Of a stretch of DNA of 64,000 nucleotides, positions 20,734 through 31,316 are shown piece after piece. This stretch comes from Melieria omissa (Eukaryota; Arthropoda; Insecta; Diptera; Ulidiidae). The notes beneath the pieces are model-generated. The model had not been told where the DNA came from, made no database searches, and worked only from the letters and a program-made list of their open reading frames with translations. Numbering within the stretch: position 1 is the first letter of the stretch; each line of letters starts with the position of its first letter. The stretch spans positions 61,875,900 to 61,939,899 of the forward strand of contig OZ020268.1 in the NCBI GenBank assembly GCA_963971225.1, in the 5' to 3' direction. A program made the translations under genes and the position numbers.

Positions 20734-22665
20734 CTAGCTGACCCGGCAAACTTCGTCTCGCCCAAACGGTCCGTTTGTGTGCGATGCCGTAACTCACATA
20801 CAGTCACTTTCTTGTATATATATATAGATTTAAGTTATATGGGCGGTTCCAAGCCCCCTTGTTCAATACCCGCACCATCCCGTCTTTCGGAAGGGAAAAT
20901 GGTAGGTTCGTACTTAGTTTCATTGCTGTGCCACTCAAAGTTCAGCAAAATATTTGGGTCACAAACAATGCGCCACGCCCCTTGTCTGACGCCCATCAAA
21001 TCTTATCATTAGAATGACTCATGTATGAGACGACAGGGTACTAAATTTTAGTGTTGTATGACTTATAATTCCGAAATTATTCCATATTAAAAATTTGAGT
21101 TGCATGAGTGGTGCCCCGCCCCCTTGTCCAAAATCCACCCTATTCACCCTGCCAAAGGACACGACTAAATAATAAGTTTATACCGAGTGTCATTCATGTG
21201 AATGCTATAGTTCAAAAGCTACACCGGAATTTAAAAAGTGCCACGCCCCTTTCCAAAACCCATTAAATTTTATTTGTGGAAAGACACGTTTACGCCATGA
21301 CACTGTTCCAAATTTCAATGCTGAGCGACTTATAATTCCGAAGATATTCCATATCAAAAAGTTGGGTTGTATGGGCGGTGCCACGCCTCCTTGTCCAAAA
21401 TACACCCTATTCCCCATGCCGAAGGACATGACCAAATCGTTACTTTGTACCAAGTGTCGTTGATGTGAATGCTATAGTTCAAAAGTAACACCGGAATTTA
21501 AAAAGTTCCACGCCCCTTGTCCAACGCCCATTAAATTTTACCAGTCGAATGACATGCTTACATAATGACACTGTTCCAAATTTCAATACTGAGCTATAAG
21601 CTGATACTATAATTCTGAAGATATTTCTAATCCCCCTTGTCTAAAATAAACCCTATTCCCCCTGCCGAAGGACACGACTAAATAATAAGTTTATACCGAG
21701 TGTCATTGATGTGAATGCTATAGTTCAAAAGCTACACCGGAATTTAAAAAGTGCCACGCCCCTTTCCAAAGCCCATTAAATTTTATTTGTGGAAAGACAC
21801 GTTTACGCCATGACACTGTTCCAAATTTCAATGCTATACGACTTATGATTCAATGCTATACGACTTATGATTATGGAAAGACACGTTTACGCCATGACAC
21901 TGTTCCAAATTTCAATGCTATACGACTTATGATTCCGAAGATATTCCGTATTAAAAAGTTGGCTTGTATGGGCGGTGCCACGCCCCCTTGTCAAAAACCC
22001 ACCCTATTCTCCCTGTCGAAGGACACGACCAAATCGTTAGTTTGTACCGAGTTTCACTGATGTGAACGCTATAGTTCGAAAGTTACACCGGAATTTAAAA
22101 AGTGCCACGCCCCTTGTCCAACGCCCATTAAATTTTACCGGTCGAACAACATGTTTACGCCATGACACTGTACCAAATTTCAATGCTATACGACTTATAA
22201 TTCCGAAGATATTCCGTATTAAAAAGTTGGCTTGTATGGGCGGTGCCACGCCCCCTTGTCAAAAACCCACCCTATTCTCCCTGTCGAAGGACACGACCAA
22301 ATCGTTAGTTTGTACCGAGTTTCACTGATGTGAACGCTATAGTTCGAAAGTTACACCGGAATTTAAAAAGTGCCACGCCCCTTGTCCAACGCCCATTAAA
22401 TTTTACCGGCCGAACAACATGTTTACGCCATGACACTGTACCAAATTTCAATGCTATACGACTTATAATTCTGAAGATATTCAATATTAAAGAATTGAGT
22501 TGTATGGGCGGTGCCACGCCCCCTTGAATAATGCCACGCCCCCTATGCTAAGAACCTTCCACACGGTGCCCGTAAACACACACGTAATATTTTATTAAAA
22601 TAGGTCTGGTGGTTTGGGAGTCTATAGAACACATACGAAATTTATTTGATTTTTATATATATAGA
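20734..22665. mobile_element. Nested dispersed repeat with 268-bp tandem array
   Basis: This sequence is absent from pogo copy 2 at the matching place, which reads GGTATTTTTATATATCG without interruption. It begins CTAGCTGACCCGGCAAAC, a motif I have the impression of having seen at the edge of dispersed insect repeats, and ends in TATATATATAGAT, a microsatellite-like tail. No clear target duplication or terminal inverted repeats. The interior is a tandem array with no convincing protein; frames of 60-100 codons just follow the repeat. Class unknown: a non-LTR-derived or Helitron-like repeat are both possible. Confidence 0.65.
20836..22560. repeat. Tandem repeat, unit about 268 bp, 6-7 copies
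   Basis: The unit carries GGGCGGTGCCACGCCCCC, GAAGGACACGAC, ACACCGGAATTTAAAAAG and TGACACTGTTCCAAATTTC. Copies recur near 20838, 21102, 21371, 21628 (truncated), 21967, 22235 and 22503. The last two full copies are almost identical and exactly 268 bp apart; earlier copies are more diverged, and a short local duplication is seen at 21845-21925. The gradient suggests expansion at the right end. Confidence 0.9.
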
Positions 22666-23531
22666 TTTTTATATATCGTGACCAAAGTTTGCAGCAGTTT
22701 TGTAGTTTTGTAGCATTTTAAAATTCGCTACAAATTGGGTCACTCATACGCCACGTCGGCCCGCTTAATATTTGCAACGCATTTAACTGCGTCCTTGTGC
22801 AAGTCGTTGCATATGCTGAAAATTGTTGATATAGATTCTGAAAGGTGATAAAAATACCTTTCAAACAAGCCCAGACTGAGAAATCTACTATAACTCTATC
22901 CGATTTTTTGACGAATTTAATTAAATTATTCTATGTATATTGAAAAATATCTATTTTGAAATTTTGGGGGGCCCCAAAACCAACTTAGAGCTATGGTCTC
23001 TTGAGCAAAATTTCTCAGAATCACCTATAGATTACGTTTTTGCTATACGCTTCATCAAAAAAAAATTAACCCGCCCTAGGGTACATATAACTTACCTGCC
23101 TACCAGTTGGGGCACATTCGTACGCGCTCAAACGTGCCCCATCTAGTTCTGTCCGAAAGTACCCCACTAACTAACTAACAACAAAATATAACCTCTTTTA
23201 ATAATAATAGGAAAACGTCATAAATTAAGTATTGAAAACGTATCTTAAGTATATTTTGCTACTTTCTGATATAATACTCTACACGAAAACTTATTTTATC
23301 TACGGCAACAATAGACAAAAACATTGATCAAAAAATTACTTACCGAGCGCGAAAACACGTTCGTGCCTGTCACTTCACTCTAACCGGTGCGAATGGCGCG
23401 ATACTACGTTGACGTAAAGTTGGTACCTCGACTCACGCACACATACAAAAGCGAGACCGTACGTTGTTTCGTTCAAGTTTTATTTTGACTGTATGAATGT
23501 GCCCCGCGTACGAAGGGTAACGATCTTCCCC

Positions 23532-24727
23532 TACAATTTCTTGAGTCAACAAAACAAAAACCGCGCAGCCCCCATACGTGTTGCTTCGTTGCTGTCACAA
23601 CAACGACTGATTGAAAGAATGCACCTCTGATCTATATAACCAATCAAATGCTTGTGGAACCTAAGTACGCACAATCACTTTAATCAAAATGACGTCAAAA
23701 TTAAGCCAGAGTGACCACCTTTCACCAATTTGGTAAATACAAAAAATATCCCACCGGCAGCATGATCGAAATTATGGCTGTTAAATCTCGACCCGTTAAC
23801 GGCTTTTAATAATATTATGCCTTATTATTTAGCTAGACTCGTATGCTTTCTATAATGGTATCAATCATCCTTCTATACCCCAAGGTTCGAAAGCAAATCG
23901 ATTTGGAACGGTGACTTTGAAAAAATTGGTTCTTGGGTGCAACCACTAAAATGCTTGTCAACACCAAATGCATAAGTGCATATTAATAATTGACCCCTTA
24001 AAATTTAGCCAGAGTCTTATGGTTTCTATATTGGTCCCTAAATTTTCATTACCCTTCAGGAATAATGAGCATATCGATGCGCAAGGATAACATTGAAAAA
24101 CTGCCTATTACAAAATACACACTCACCACTAAAGTGCTTATAGATTCCAAACGGTATGGGTTACGTTAATAAAAAACCCCTTTAAATGTAGCTAGAGATT
24201 GCAGCTTTATCAAATTAAATCAATAATTTGATTACTATTCGGCAATCATGAACAGATCGATTCGCAAGAGTGACATTAAATGGCTGCCTACTGCAAAATC
24301 GATAAAATGCTTGTAAAATATGATGATTCTAGGTTTATAGAAAAAATAATAACCTTAAAACCTAGCTGGAGTTTTGAGCTTTCATAAATGGGGTCAATCT
24401 TCTCGCTATCTCAAATAATGCAGGAGAATTTCGTTGTGGAAAAGTGATATCGACCACATGATACATCTATATAAGGGGTGAACAAAATCTTCTTATGGAA
24501 TAGCAAACACCAATACATGTAAGTTGCCCAAAAAAATGCAAACAAATTATTTAATTAATTGAATTAGTTGAAAGCACATTGTGCATTTCGCTTGACCCTT
24601 AAAATTATAAGTGAAAAAATATAATGTTCCCATTTGTCATTGCCGAAAGGCCGACCAATCGCTAACACAAAAAAGCATACACACAAAAACTACAACAACA
24701 AAAGCATCTAATTTTTTTTCATACATA
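23532..24727. repeat. Satellite monomer between pogo copies 1 and 2
   Basis: A single full unit (1196 bp) from the TA after copy 1 to the TA before copy 2. It carries the private variants GAGTCAAC, AAAAACCGCG and CATACGTG, and AATGACGTC in place of the usual AATGGCGTC. No gene is seen. Confidence 0.94.
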
Positions 24728-25380
24728 GGGGAAGTTGGGGACCCTTCGTACGGTTTCCACATTTTATTTTTTTTATTTTTTATTTTTTCATGAATCAATC
24801 ACCTGACAGCTTAAATTTATAGTCTAACTATCTCAGATTCATATAAAAAAATGGCAGATGATTTCATCTGATGTTTCAACCATAATTATGATTTAAACTA
24901 AATCTGGAATATGTACGAATCTGCCCCAACAACGGGGCACCTATATACAGTGTTGGGGGTACCTTCGTACGCTGTGGGGTAGTTCCGTACGTGCGATTAA
25001 AACGACACACATAAATCAAAATTCTTTTATTAACAATGAAATTAAACACAAAAATAAAGATTTAACTTCTATTTTTAGCTTTCTTATTCTTCTTTTTTAA
25101 ATTAAAATCAGCTAAACTACGTTGCATTTGTCTTGCCCAAGCCCTTTTTTCCTGTTCTAGCTTTTTCAATTGCTTTTCATTGCGTTTCTCTTCAATTAGC
25201 TTTTTTTCGGGTGTGTCAGTATATATACGTAATTTTCCTGGCCGTCGTCCTTTTATTTTTTTATATTACTTCTTACAACAGTCGGATAGGGTTGAATTGC
25301 TTCTGGTGTCAAAACTGTCTTCAAAGAAGCTACTATTTGATGGATTGGTGAATTATTCAAAGCAACTGGTTCACAAGCAT

Positions 25381-26625
25381 CTAAATAAACGTTTGTAGTT
25401 CATCATCATAAGTTATCAATGGTGAGTTAATAGTTTGTTTTGTATATTCTCGCGGAACCTCCAAGAAATCCTGTGTTCCAGAAGTAGAGGGTTGGCAGAT
25501 ATCAGAGACACTTGGCTGCGGAGTAGGTGCTGACAAATCTTCAACGACGTTTTGAGTAGGAGGCACATGTTCTAAGTTACCGGATACACCTCAGTTAAAG
25601 CAAAATTTTCGTCACTAAAGGCTAATTCATTAAGAGGCCATATTCCGGGTTTATTGAACCCGCTTCTGATATTTTTTGCCGTGAATGAGTCGAAAAATGC
25701 AATTTTCGCAAGCTTTGGAATATTGTGAATTGTCAATGCTTTGCCTGGGTTCATTGTATGCCAATTATTGAAAGCAATTTTCAACTTTGATTTAAATGGT
25801 CCAAAGACTCCCACATCAAGTGGTTATAGGCGGTGAGCTGTATGTGGTGGAAAAGATAGGTAAATTATGCCATTTTCTTTGGTGTAGTGGATGGCTTCGA
25901 GAGAAACATGGCTTTCATGATTGTCACACAACAATAACATGGGGTTATCTTTTGTGCAGAGTGTGTGCTTCTGGATATGTTTTACAACCGAGACGAATAT
26001 ATCGCTATTTATTCAGCCACTTTTATTTGCAGCGCCGAGACTTCCTTCAGGTGCTCCTTCGAGAAAATGATCTTTATAATGAACGCGTGGAAACACGAAA
26101 AGTGGAGGAATGGTATTTCCACTGGCAGATATAATGCCACCAAAAGTTACGAGCTCGCCTCTTTCAGCTGATACAATTTGTCCGACTTGTTTTTGTTAAA
26201 CGCAAAAGATCTGGCAGCGCTTGTGTTTTCGGGTTTGCGTAAACTGAGTTCCGGGTTTCTTCTGCGAAAACCATACAGCCATTCTTTCCCAGCCATCTTA
26301 TTTTCTTCCCACTTTGCTGGATATTTCAAACTCAAAGATTTGGCGTACTCATATGCTAGCTTTCTTGCTTGAATCGTCGTAAGTCCATAATGCATCTTAC
26401 AACATTTGATAATATAATCATTTAGCAGTTTTTCTTCTTCCATAGAAAAGACTTGGAAACTTGTATATTTAGAGTCAAATATACGGTTGCTTGACCCTTC
26501 AGCATCATTGCTATTTTTTTTTTTTTTACTCGGCTTTCTAATGTTGACAATTTCAAATTGTACTTGTCCGCAGCTTTTCTATATGACAATACTCCTTGCA
26601 TAACATCAAAATAGATATTTTTCAA
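25381..26625 (-). pseudogene. pogo-type transposase, copy 2
   Basis: The open segment from 26625 begins with a TTG; the first ATG in it is at 26601. It encodes a pipsqueak-type HTH (SYRKAADKYNLKLSTLESR), then shifts frame in a T-run near 26515-26527. The 26443-26147 frame holds the CENP-B-like HTH (LTTIQARKLAYEYAKSL, WLYGFRRRNPEL) and continues to KLYQLKEASS. Another shift near 26150 leads to SASGN, FPRVHYKDHF and LLLCDNHESH, an in-frame TAA lies before PLDVGVFGPFK (near 25822), and a last shift lies near 25568. The N-x-D-E-T-G catalytic segment is missing. Unlike copy 1 it keeps the AARSFAFNKNKSDKLYQ stretch in frame. Confidence 0.82.
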
Positions 26626-27016
26626 TATACATAGAATAATTTAATTAAATTCGTCATAAAATCGGATAGAGTTATAGTAGATTTCTCAATCTGGGCTTGT
26701 TTGAAAGGTATTTTTATATGGTATTTTTATATATCGTGACCAAAGTTTGCAGCAGTTTTGTAGTTTTGTAGCATTTTAAAATCCGCTACAAATTAGGTCA
26801 CTCATACGCCACGTCGGCCCGCTTAATATTTGCAACGCATTTAACTGCGTCGTTGTGCAAGTCATTGCATATGCTGAAAATTGTTGATACAGATTCTGAA
26901 AGGTGATAAAAATACCTTTCAAACAAGCCCAGACTGAGAAATCTACTCTAACTCTATCCGACTTTTTGACGAATTTAATTAAATTATTCTATGTATATTG
27001 AAAAATATCTATTTTG
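26607..27016. repeat. Internal long inverted repeat of pogo copy 2
   Basis: About 106 bp at 26607-26712 (ATAGATATTTTTC through AAAGGTATTTTTAT) is repeated in inverse orientation at about 26905-27016, with around 190 bp between the arms. The same fold-back is present in copy 1 (20621-20728 with about 22849-22960, split by the nested insertion) and copy 3 (about 30344-30440 with 30633-30744). It lies between the transposase start and the right terminus. Confidence 0.85.
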
Positions 27017-27590
27017 AAATTTTGGGGGGCTCCAAAACCAACTTAGAGCTATGGTCTCTTGAGCAAAATTTCGCAGAATCACCTATAGATTATGTTTTTG
27101 CTATACGCTTCATCAAAAAAAAAATTGACCCGCCCTAGGGTACATATAACATACCTGCCTACCAGTTGGGGCACATTCGTACGCGCTCAAACGTTCCCCA
27201 TCTAGTTCTGTCCAAAAGTACCCCACTAACTAAATAACAACAAAATATAACCTCTTTTAATAATAATAGGAAAACGTCATAAATTAAGTATTGAAAACGT
27301 ATCTTAAGTATATTTTGCTACTTTCTGATATAATACTCTACACGAAAACTTATTTTATCTACGGCAACAATAGACAAAAACATTGATCAAAAAATTACTT
27401 ACCGAGCGCGAAAACACGTTCGTGCCTGTCACTTCACTCTAACCGGTGCGAATGGCGCGATACTACGTTGACGTAAAGTTGGTACCTCGACTCACGCACA
27501 CATACAAAAGCGAGACCGTACGTTGTTTCGTTCAAGTTTTATTTTGACTGTATGAATGTGCCCCGCGTACGAAGGGTAACGATCTTCCCC

Positions 27591-27722
27591 TACAATTTCT
27601 TGAGTCAACAAAACAAAAACCGCGCAGCCCCCATACGTGTTGCTTCGTTGCTGTCACAACAACGACTGATTGAAAGAATGCACCTCTGATCTATATAACC
27701 AATCAAATGCTTGTGGAACCTA
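27591..27722. repeat. Short satellite piece between pogo copy 2 and the MITE
   Basis: 132 bp from the conserved part of the monomer, including CATACGTG, TATATAACCAAT and GCTTGTGGAACCTA. It ends with the TA at which the MITE is inserted. Confidence 0.93.
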
Positions 27723-28136
27723 AGGAGTGCGTCGTTAAAAATTGTGACATGCCATTTTTCTAATAACTTTGTTAATACAAATCCAAAGTAAACTTTCTTT
27801 GATCAGGTGAGCCATGAAAACTTTGTCATTGAATAGTTTATGCCCATTTATAGCATTGAATGAGTATTTAATGATAAAATGGTAGTGATAAAATGCGAAA
27901 ATGATGATAAATGATAAAATTATAAAATTAACAAGGAAAAATGAAAGCCCTCATAAGGGGTATTCCAGAAAAAGTTAGAAAATTTACCCTTGAAAATTTA
28001 TTATAATTTTTTTCTAATAAATTCTAAAATCTACATAAACGACATGTTATATAAAACAAGACTTTTCAAAAATTGGACTAGTGGTTGCTGAGATGTTTTA
28101 ATTTTTCGATGTCACAATTTTTAACGACGCACTCCT
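27723..28136. mobile_element. 414-bp TIR element (Tc1/mariner-like MITE), copy 1
   Basis: Terminal inverted repeats of about 28 bp begin AGGAGTGCGTCG and include TTAAAAATTGTGACAT. They are flanked by TA (27721-27722, 28137-28138), which fits the satellite word CCTAAGTACG with a duplicated TA. The interior is AT-rich with many ATGATAAAAT words and no open frame. It is a non-autonomous element; TA targeting suggests Tc1/mariner mobilisation. A 3-bp TAA duplication (PIF/Harbinger) was considered, but it leaves an unpaired T on the right side. Confidence 0.88.
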
Positions 28137-28283
28137 TAAGTACGCACAATCACTTTAATCAAAATGGCGTCAAAATTAAGCCAGAGTGACCACCATTCAT
28201 CAATTTGGTAAATAAAAAAAATATCCCGCCGGTAGCATGATCGAAATTATGGCTGTTAATCTCGACCCGTTAACGGATTTTAA
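28137..28283. repeat. Short satellite piece between MITE and piggyBac-1
   Basis: 147 bp of monomer from AAGTACGCACAATCAC to CGTTAACGGATTTTAA. The final TTAA (28280-28283) is the piggyBac-1 target. Confidence 0.93.
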
Positions 28284-29889
28284 CCCTATTAGTACCACGC
28301 AGTGACTTTGGGTCACTGTTAAAAATGAATCCTTTATATTAACTATGATATTATTTATTTCTGTAAGACGCTTTATGTATTTGTTTATTAAGCTTTCGCT
28401 TTGTATAAATACATGTTTTATTCAATTTTTTTTTACATTTACACGTTCAAATCTTTGAAAAAAACAAAAAACTGCGTAAAGTACCACGTAGTGACTATAA
28501 GTCACTGTGTGTAAGAAATTTAAAAATTTCGATAGTATGCCAAGAAAATTTAAACATTTGCAATTTTTGGTTTGAAATGGTATCATCTAATAGTTAGGTT
28601 GATATAGAGGAAGAAGGGTTTGAAGTTGAGGACGAGCAGTCCTTTCATGAACTTGAAGAATTGGCTGTAAATGATGGTTATGTCTACGTAGGTAAGGATT
28701 GTACAGCATGGAACAAAAATCCGCATCTACAAAGCAAAACTCAAGCTCACAGTATAGTAAAAGGAAGGACCAACAAGGTAGTTCTTCCACCAGGACGCTG
28801 CAAACTGCTGCAGACACATTCTCGCTCTTTTTTGATAGCAACGTGGTAGATCTCATCGTGAATTTTACAATTTTGAATGTCAATAGAAAGCTCGACGCAA
28901 AATGGAAGCTCACTGACGACGTCGAAATTCGTGCATATATTGGGTTATTGATTGATGCAGGAGCGCGAAATAATGGCATAGCTGGCTATAAAGAGTTTTG
29001 ACCCTTTATATGGCAGTTTATTGTATCGCGCTTGTGTGTCGAGGCAGAGATTTGTAGACTTATCACGTTACTTGAGACTTGATGACATGGCTACAAGATC
29101 CATTCGTAGATCACAAGATAAATTTGCACCAATCAGAGATCTCTGGGACATGATAAATATTAATTTGAAGAAGCACTACATTCCTGGCATAAATTTGACT
29201 ATAGACGAACAATTTCTTCCATTTACGTACCATCAAAACCGGATAAATATGGTATGAAAAATTGAATTTGCGATAGTGGAAACAGCTACCCCTTATTCCG
29301 AATACCATACTTGGGCAAGGAAGGTAGAAGCAGAGGATCAAATCTAGCGCAAAATGTTGTAGATAAGCTTTGTGAACCTTATGAATAAACATGCAAAAAT
29401 ATAACTTTTGACAACTATTTTACCAGCTTGGAATTGACACAAAGCTTGCTATCAAAACAAATTGATTTGTGTTGGCACAATGTAATTTCCTTGTTAACAG
29501 AAAAAAGAAGTCATAAGCAGCATTTTCGGATTTCGAAAAATCTCAACTTTAGTAAGTTATGTGCCAAAGAAAAATAATCAACAATGCACCATTCAACGGA
29601 AGTTGATGCCGAAAATCAAAATAAGCCACAGATAAATCTCTTCTACAACGCAACGAAAGGTTGCAACGAGCATTCTAAAAAGACTGTTATTTGCATGACT
29701 TGTGTTCAAAATCAAGAAATAAATTTTGTTTTTGTAAAAATTGTTATTTTTTTTATTGCATTTTGAATTATTACAGGCATATATGTAAAAAATACGAATA
29801 CGAATACGAAAAAATGAGCTTTTTCCATATAGTGACTCTAAGTCACTACATGGTACTTTATGTTACAAAATAATGTGGTACTAATAGGG
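28284..29889 (+). mobile_element. piggyBac-1 transposon, decayed
   Basis: It starts after TTAA (28280-28283) and has perfect 15-bp terminal repeats, CCCTATTAGTACCAC at 28284-28298 and its reverse complement at 29875-29889. Subterminal AGTGACT...AGTCACT palindromes recur on both sides (near 28304-28317, 28490-28504 and 29831-29846). The right TTAA is missing: GTACTAATAG is repeated and the sequence runs straight into an inverted pogo fragment, so the right flank has been rearranged. It carries a degraded transposase on the plus strand. Confidence 0.9.
28577..29766 (+). pseudogene. piggyBac transposase, piggyBac-1 relic
   Basis: The start is the ATG at 28577 followed by an acidic N-terminal stretch (DIEEEGFEVEDEQSFHELEEL), typical of piggyBac, with a stop already at codon 7. 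After a frameshift near 28790 come KWKLTDDVEIRAYIGLLIDAG (28699-29001 frame), then another shift to RQRFVDLSRYLRLDDMATR and DKFAPIRDLWD, and TIDEQFLPF with the first catalytic Asp (29021-29257). Further fragments include TFDNYFTSLEL near 29407 and HHSTEVDAENQN, INLFYNATKG, CNEHSKKTVICMTC near 29584-29705, the C-terminal cysteine region. Many stops and shifts; not functional. Confidence 0.85.
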
Positions 29890-31316
29890 TACTAATAGTA
29901 GCCATCCACTACGCCAAAGAAAATGGCATAATTTACCTATCTTTTCCACCACATACATCTCACCGCCTATAACCACTTGATGTGGGAGTCTTTGGACCAT
30001 TTAAATCAAAGTTGAAAATTGCTTTCAATAATTGGCATACAATGAACCCAGGCAAAGCATTGACAATTTACAATATTCCAAAGCTTGCGAAAATTGTATT
30101 TTTCGACTCATTCACGGCAAAAAATATCAGAAGCGGGTTCAACAAACCCGGAATATGGCCTGTTAATGAATTAGCCTTTAGTGACGAAAATTTTGCTCCA
30201 ACTGAGGTGTATCCGGTAACTTAGAACATGTGCCTCCTACTCAAAACGTCGTTGAAGGTTTGTCAGCACCTACTCTGCAGCCAAGTGTCTCTGATATCTG
30301 CCAACCCTCTACTTCTGGAACACAGGATTTCTTGGAGGTTAGATATTTTTCAATATACATAGAATAATTTAATTAAATTCGTCATAAAATCGGATAGAGT
30401 TATAGTAGATTTCTCAATCTGGGCTTGTTTGAAAGGTATTTTTATATGGTATTTTTATATATCGTGACCAAAGTTTGCAGCAGTTTTGTAGTTTTGTAGC
30501 ATTTTAAAATCCGCTACAAATTAGGTCACTCATACGCCACGTCGGCCCGGTTAATATTTGCAACGCATTTAACTGCGTCCTTGTGCAAGTCATTGCATAT
30601 GCTGAAAATTGTTGATACAGATTCTGAAAGGTGATAAAAATACCTTTCAAACAAGCCCAGACTGAGAAATCTACTCTAACTCTATCCGACTTTTTGACGA
30701 ATTTAATTAAATTATTCTATGTATATTGAAAAATATCTATTTTGAAATTTTGGGGGGCTCCAAAACCAACTTAGAGCTATGGTCTCTTGAGCAACATTTC
30801 TCAGAATCACCTATAGATTACGTTTTTGCTATACGCTTCATCAAAAAAAATTAACCCGCCCTAGAATACATATAACTTACCTGCCTACCAGTTGGGGCAC
30901 ATTCGTACGCGCTCAAACGTGCCCCATCTAGTTCTGTCCAAAAGTACCCCACTAACTAAATAACAACAAAATATAACCTCTTTTAATAATAATAGGAAAA
31001 CGTCATAAATTAAGTATTGAAAACGTATCTTAAGTATATTTTGCTACTTTCTTATATAATACTCTACACGAAAACTTATTTTATCTACGGTAACAATAGA
31101 CAAAAACATTGATCAAAAAATTACTTACCGAGCGCGAAAACACGTTCGTGCCTGTCACTTCACTCTAACCGGTGCGAATGGCGCGATACTAAGTTGACGT
31201 AAAGTTGGTACCTCGACTCACGCACACATACAAAAGCGAGACCGTACGTTATTTCGTTCAAGTTTTATTTTGACTGTATGAATGTGCCCCGCGTACGAAG
31301 GGTAACGATCTTCCCC
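29890..31316. mobile_element. pogo-like transposon, copy 3, internally inverted and truncated
   Basis: From about 29899 to 30340 the transposase C-terminal half is on the plus strand (IHYAKENGIIYLSFPPHT, then GVFGPFKSKLKIAFNNW), opposite to copies 1 and 2. At about 30341 it joins minus-oriented sequence (AGATATTTTTCAATATAC) that runs to the normal right terminus at 31316, followed by TA. The left terminus is missing; its place is taken by piggyBac-1. The right flank again reads GAGTCAAC and AAAAACCGCG, and the AATGACGTC variant follows, as after copy 1. An inversion or templated repair joining piggyBac-1 and pogo explains the structure. Confidence 0.85.
29900..30340 (+). pseudogene. pogo-type transposase fragment, inverted copy 3
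   Basis: This holds only the DDE_1 C-terminal part: AIHYAKENGIIYLSFPPHT, the shared in-frame TAA before PLDVGVFGPFKSKLKIAFNNW, FTAKNIRSGFNKPGIWPVNEL, then the QNVVEGLSAP tail in a shifted frame. It stops at the inversion junction near 30341. The HTH part and the catalytic core upstream are absent. Confidence 0.82.

Larger units (their letters stand above)
18743..23531 (-). mobile_element. pogo-like (Tc1/mariner superfamily) transposon, copy 1, with nested insertion
   Basis: Flanked by TA (18741-18742, 23532-23533) inside the satellite word CATACATACAATTTC. Imperfect terminal inverted repeats of about 26 bp begin GGGGAAG and contain ACCCTTCRTACG. Transposase remnants lie on the minus strand. 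A 1.93-kb insertion (20734-22665) sits between the transposase start and the right end; without it the element is about 2.86 kb, matching copy 2. Several TTCGTACG-type motifs lie within about 270 bp of the left end and 440 bp of the right end and could be transposase binding sites. TA target, repeats and a CENP-B/DDE_1-type protein together support pogo. Confidence 0.9.
24728..27590 (-). mobile_element. pogo-like transposon, copy 2 (uninterrupted, 2863 bp)
   Basis: Flanked by TA (24726-24727, 27591-27592) at the same base of the satellite monomer as copy 1. The left end reads GGGGAAGTTGGGGACCC and the right end, reversed, GGGGAAGATCGTTACCC. The element is collinear with copy 1 minus its nested insertion and shares its coding lesions. 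It serves as the reference for this family in the window. Right flank variants (GAGTCAAC, CATACGTG) equal those of copy 1, so the copies arose by duplication of the locus. Confidence 0.92.

Noticed and set aside
22062..22527. Repeated 88-codon ORF (MNAIVRKLHRNLKS...)
   Set aside because: It repeats exactly with the 268-bp tandem unit and has no domain; it reflects the repeat, not selection for protein.
27723..28136. PIF/Harbinger assignment of the 414-bp MITE (TAA duplication)
   Set aside because: A TAA duplication leaves an unmatched T on the right; TA duplication with an A...T-terminated inverted repeat fits both sides exactly.
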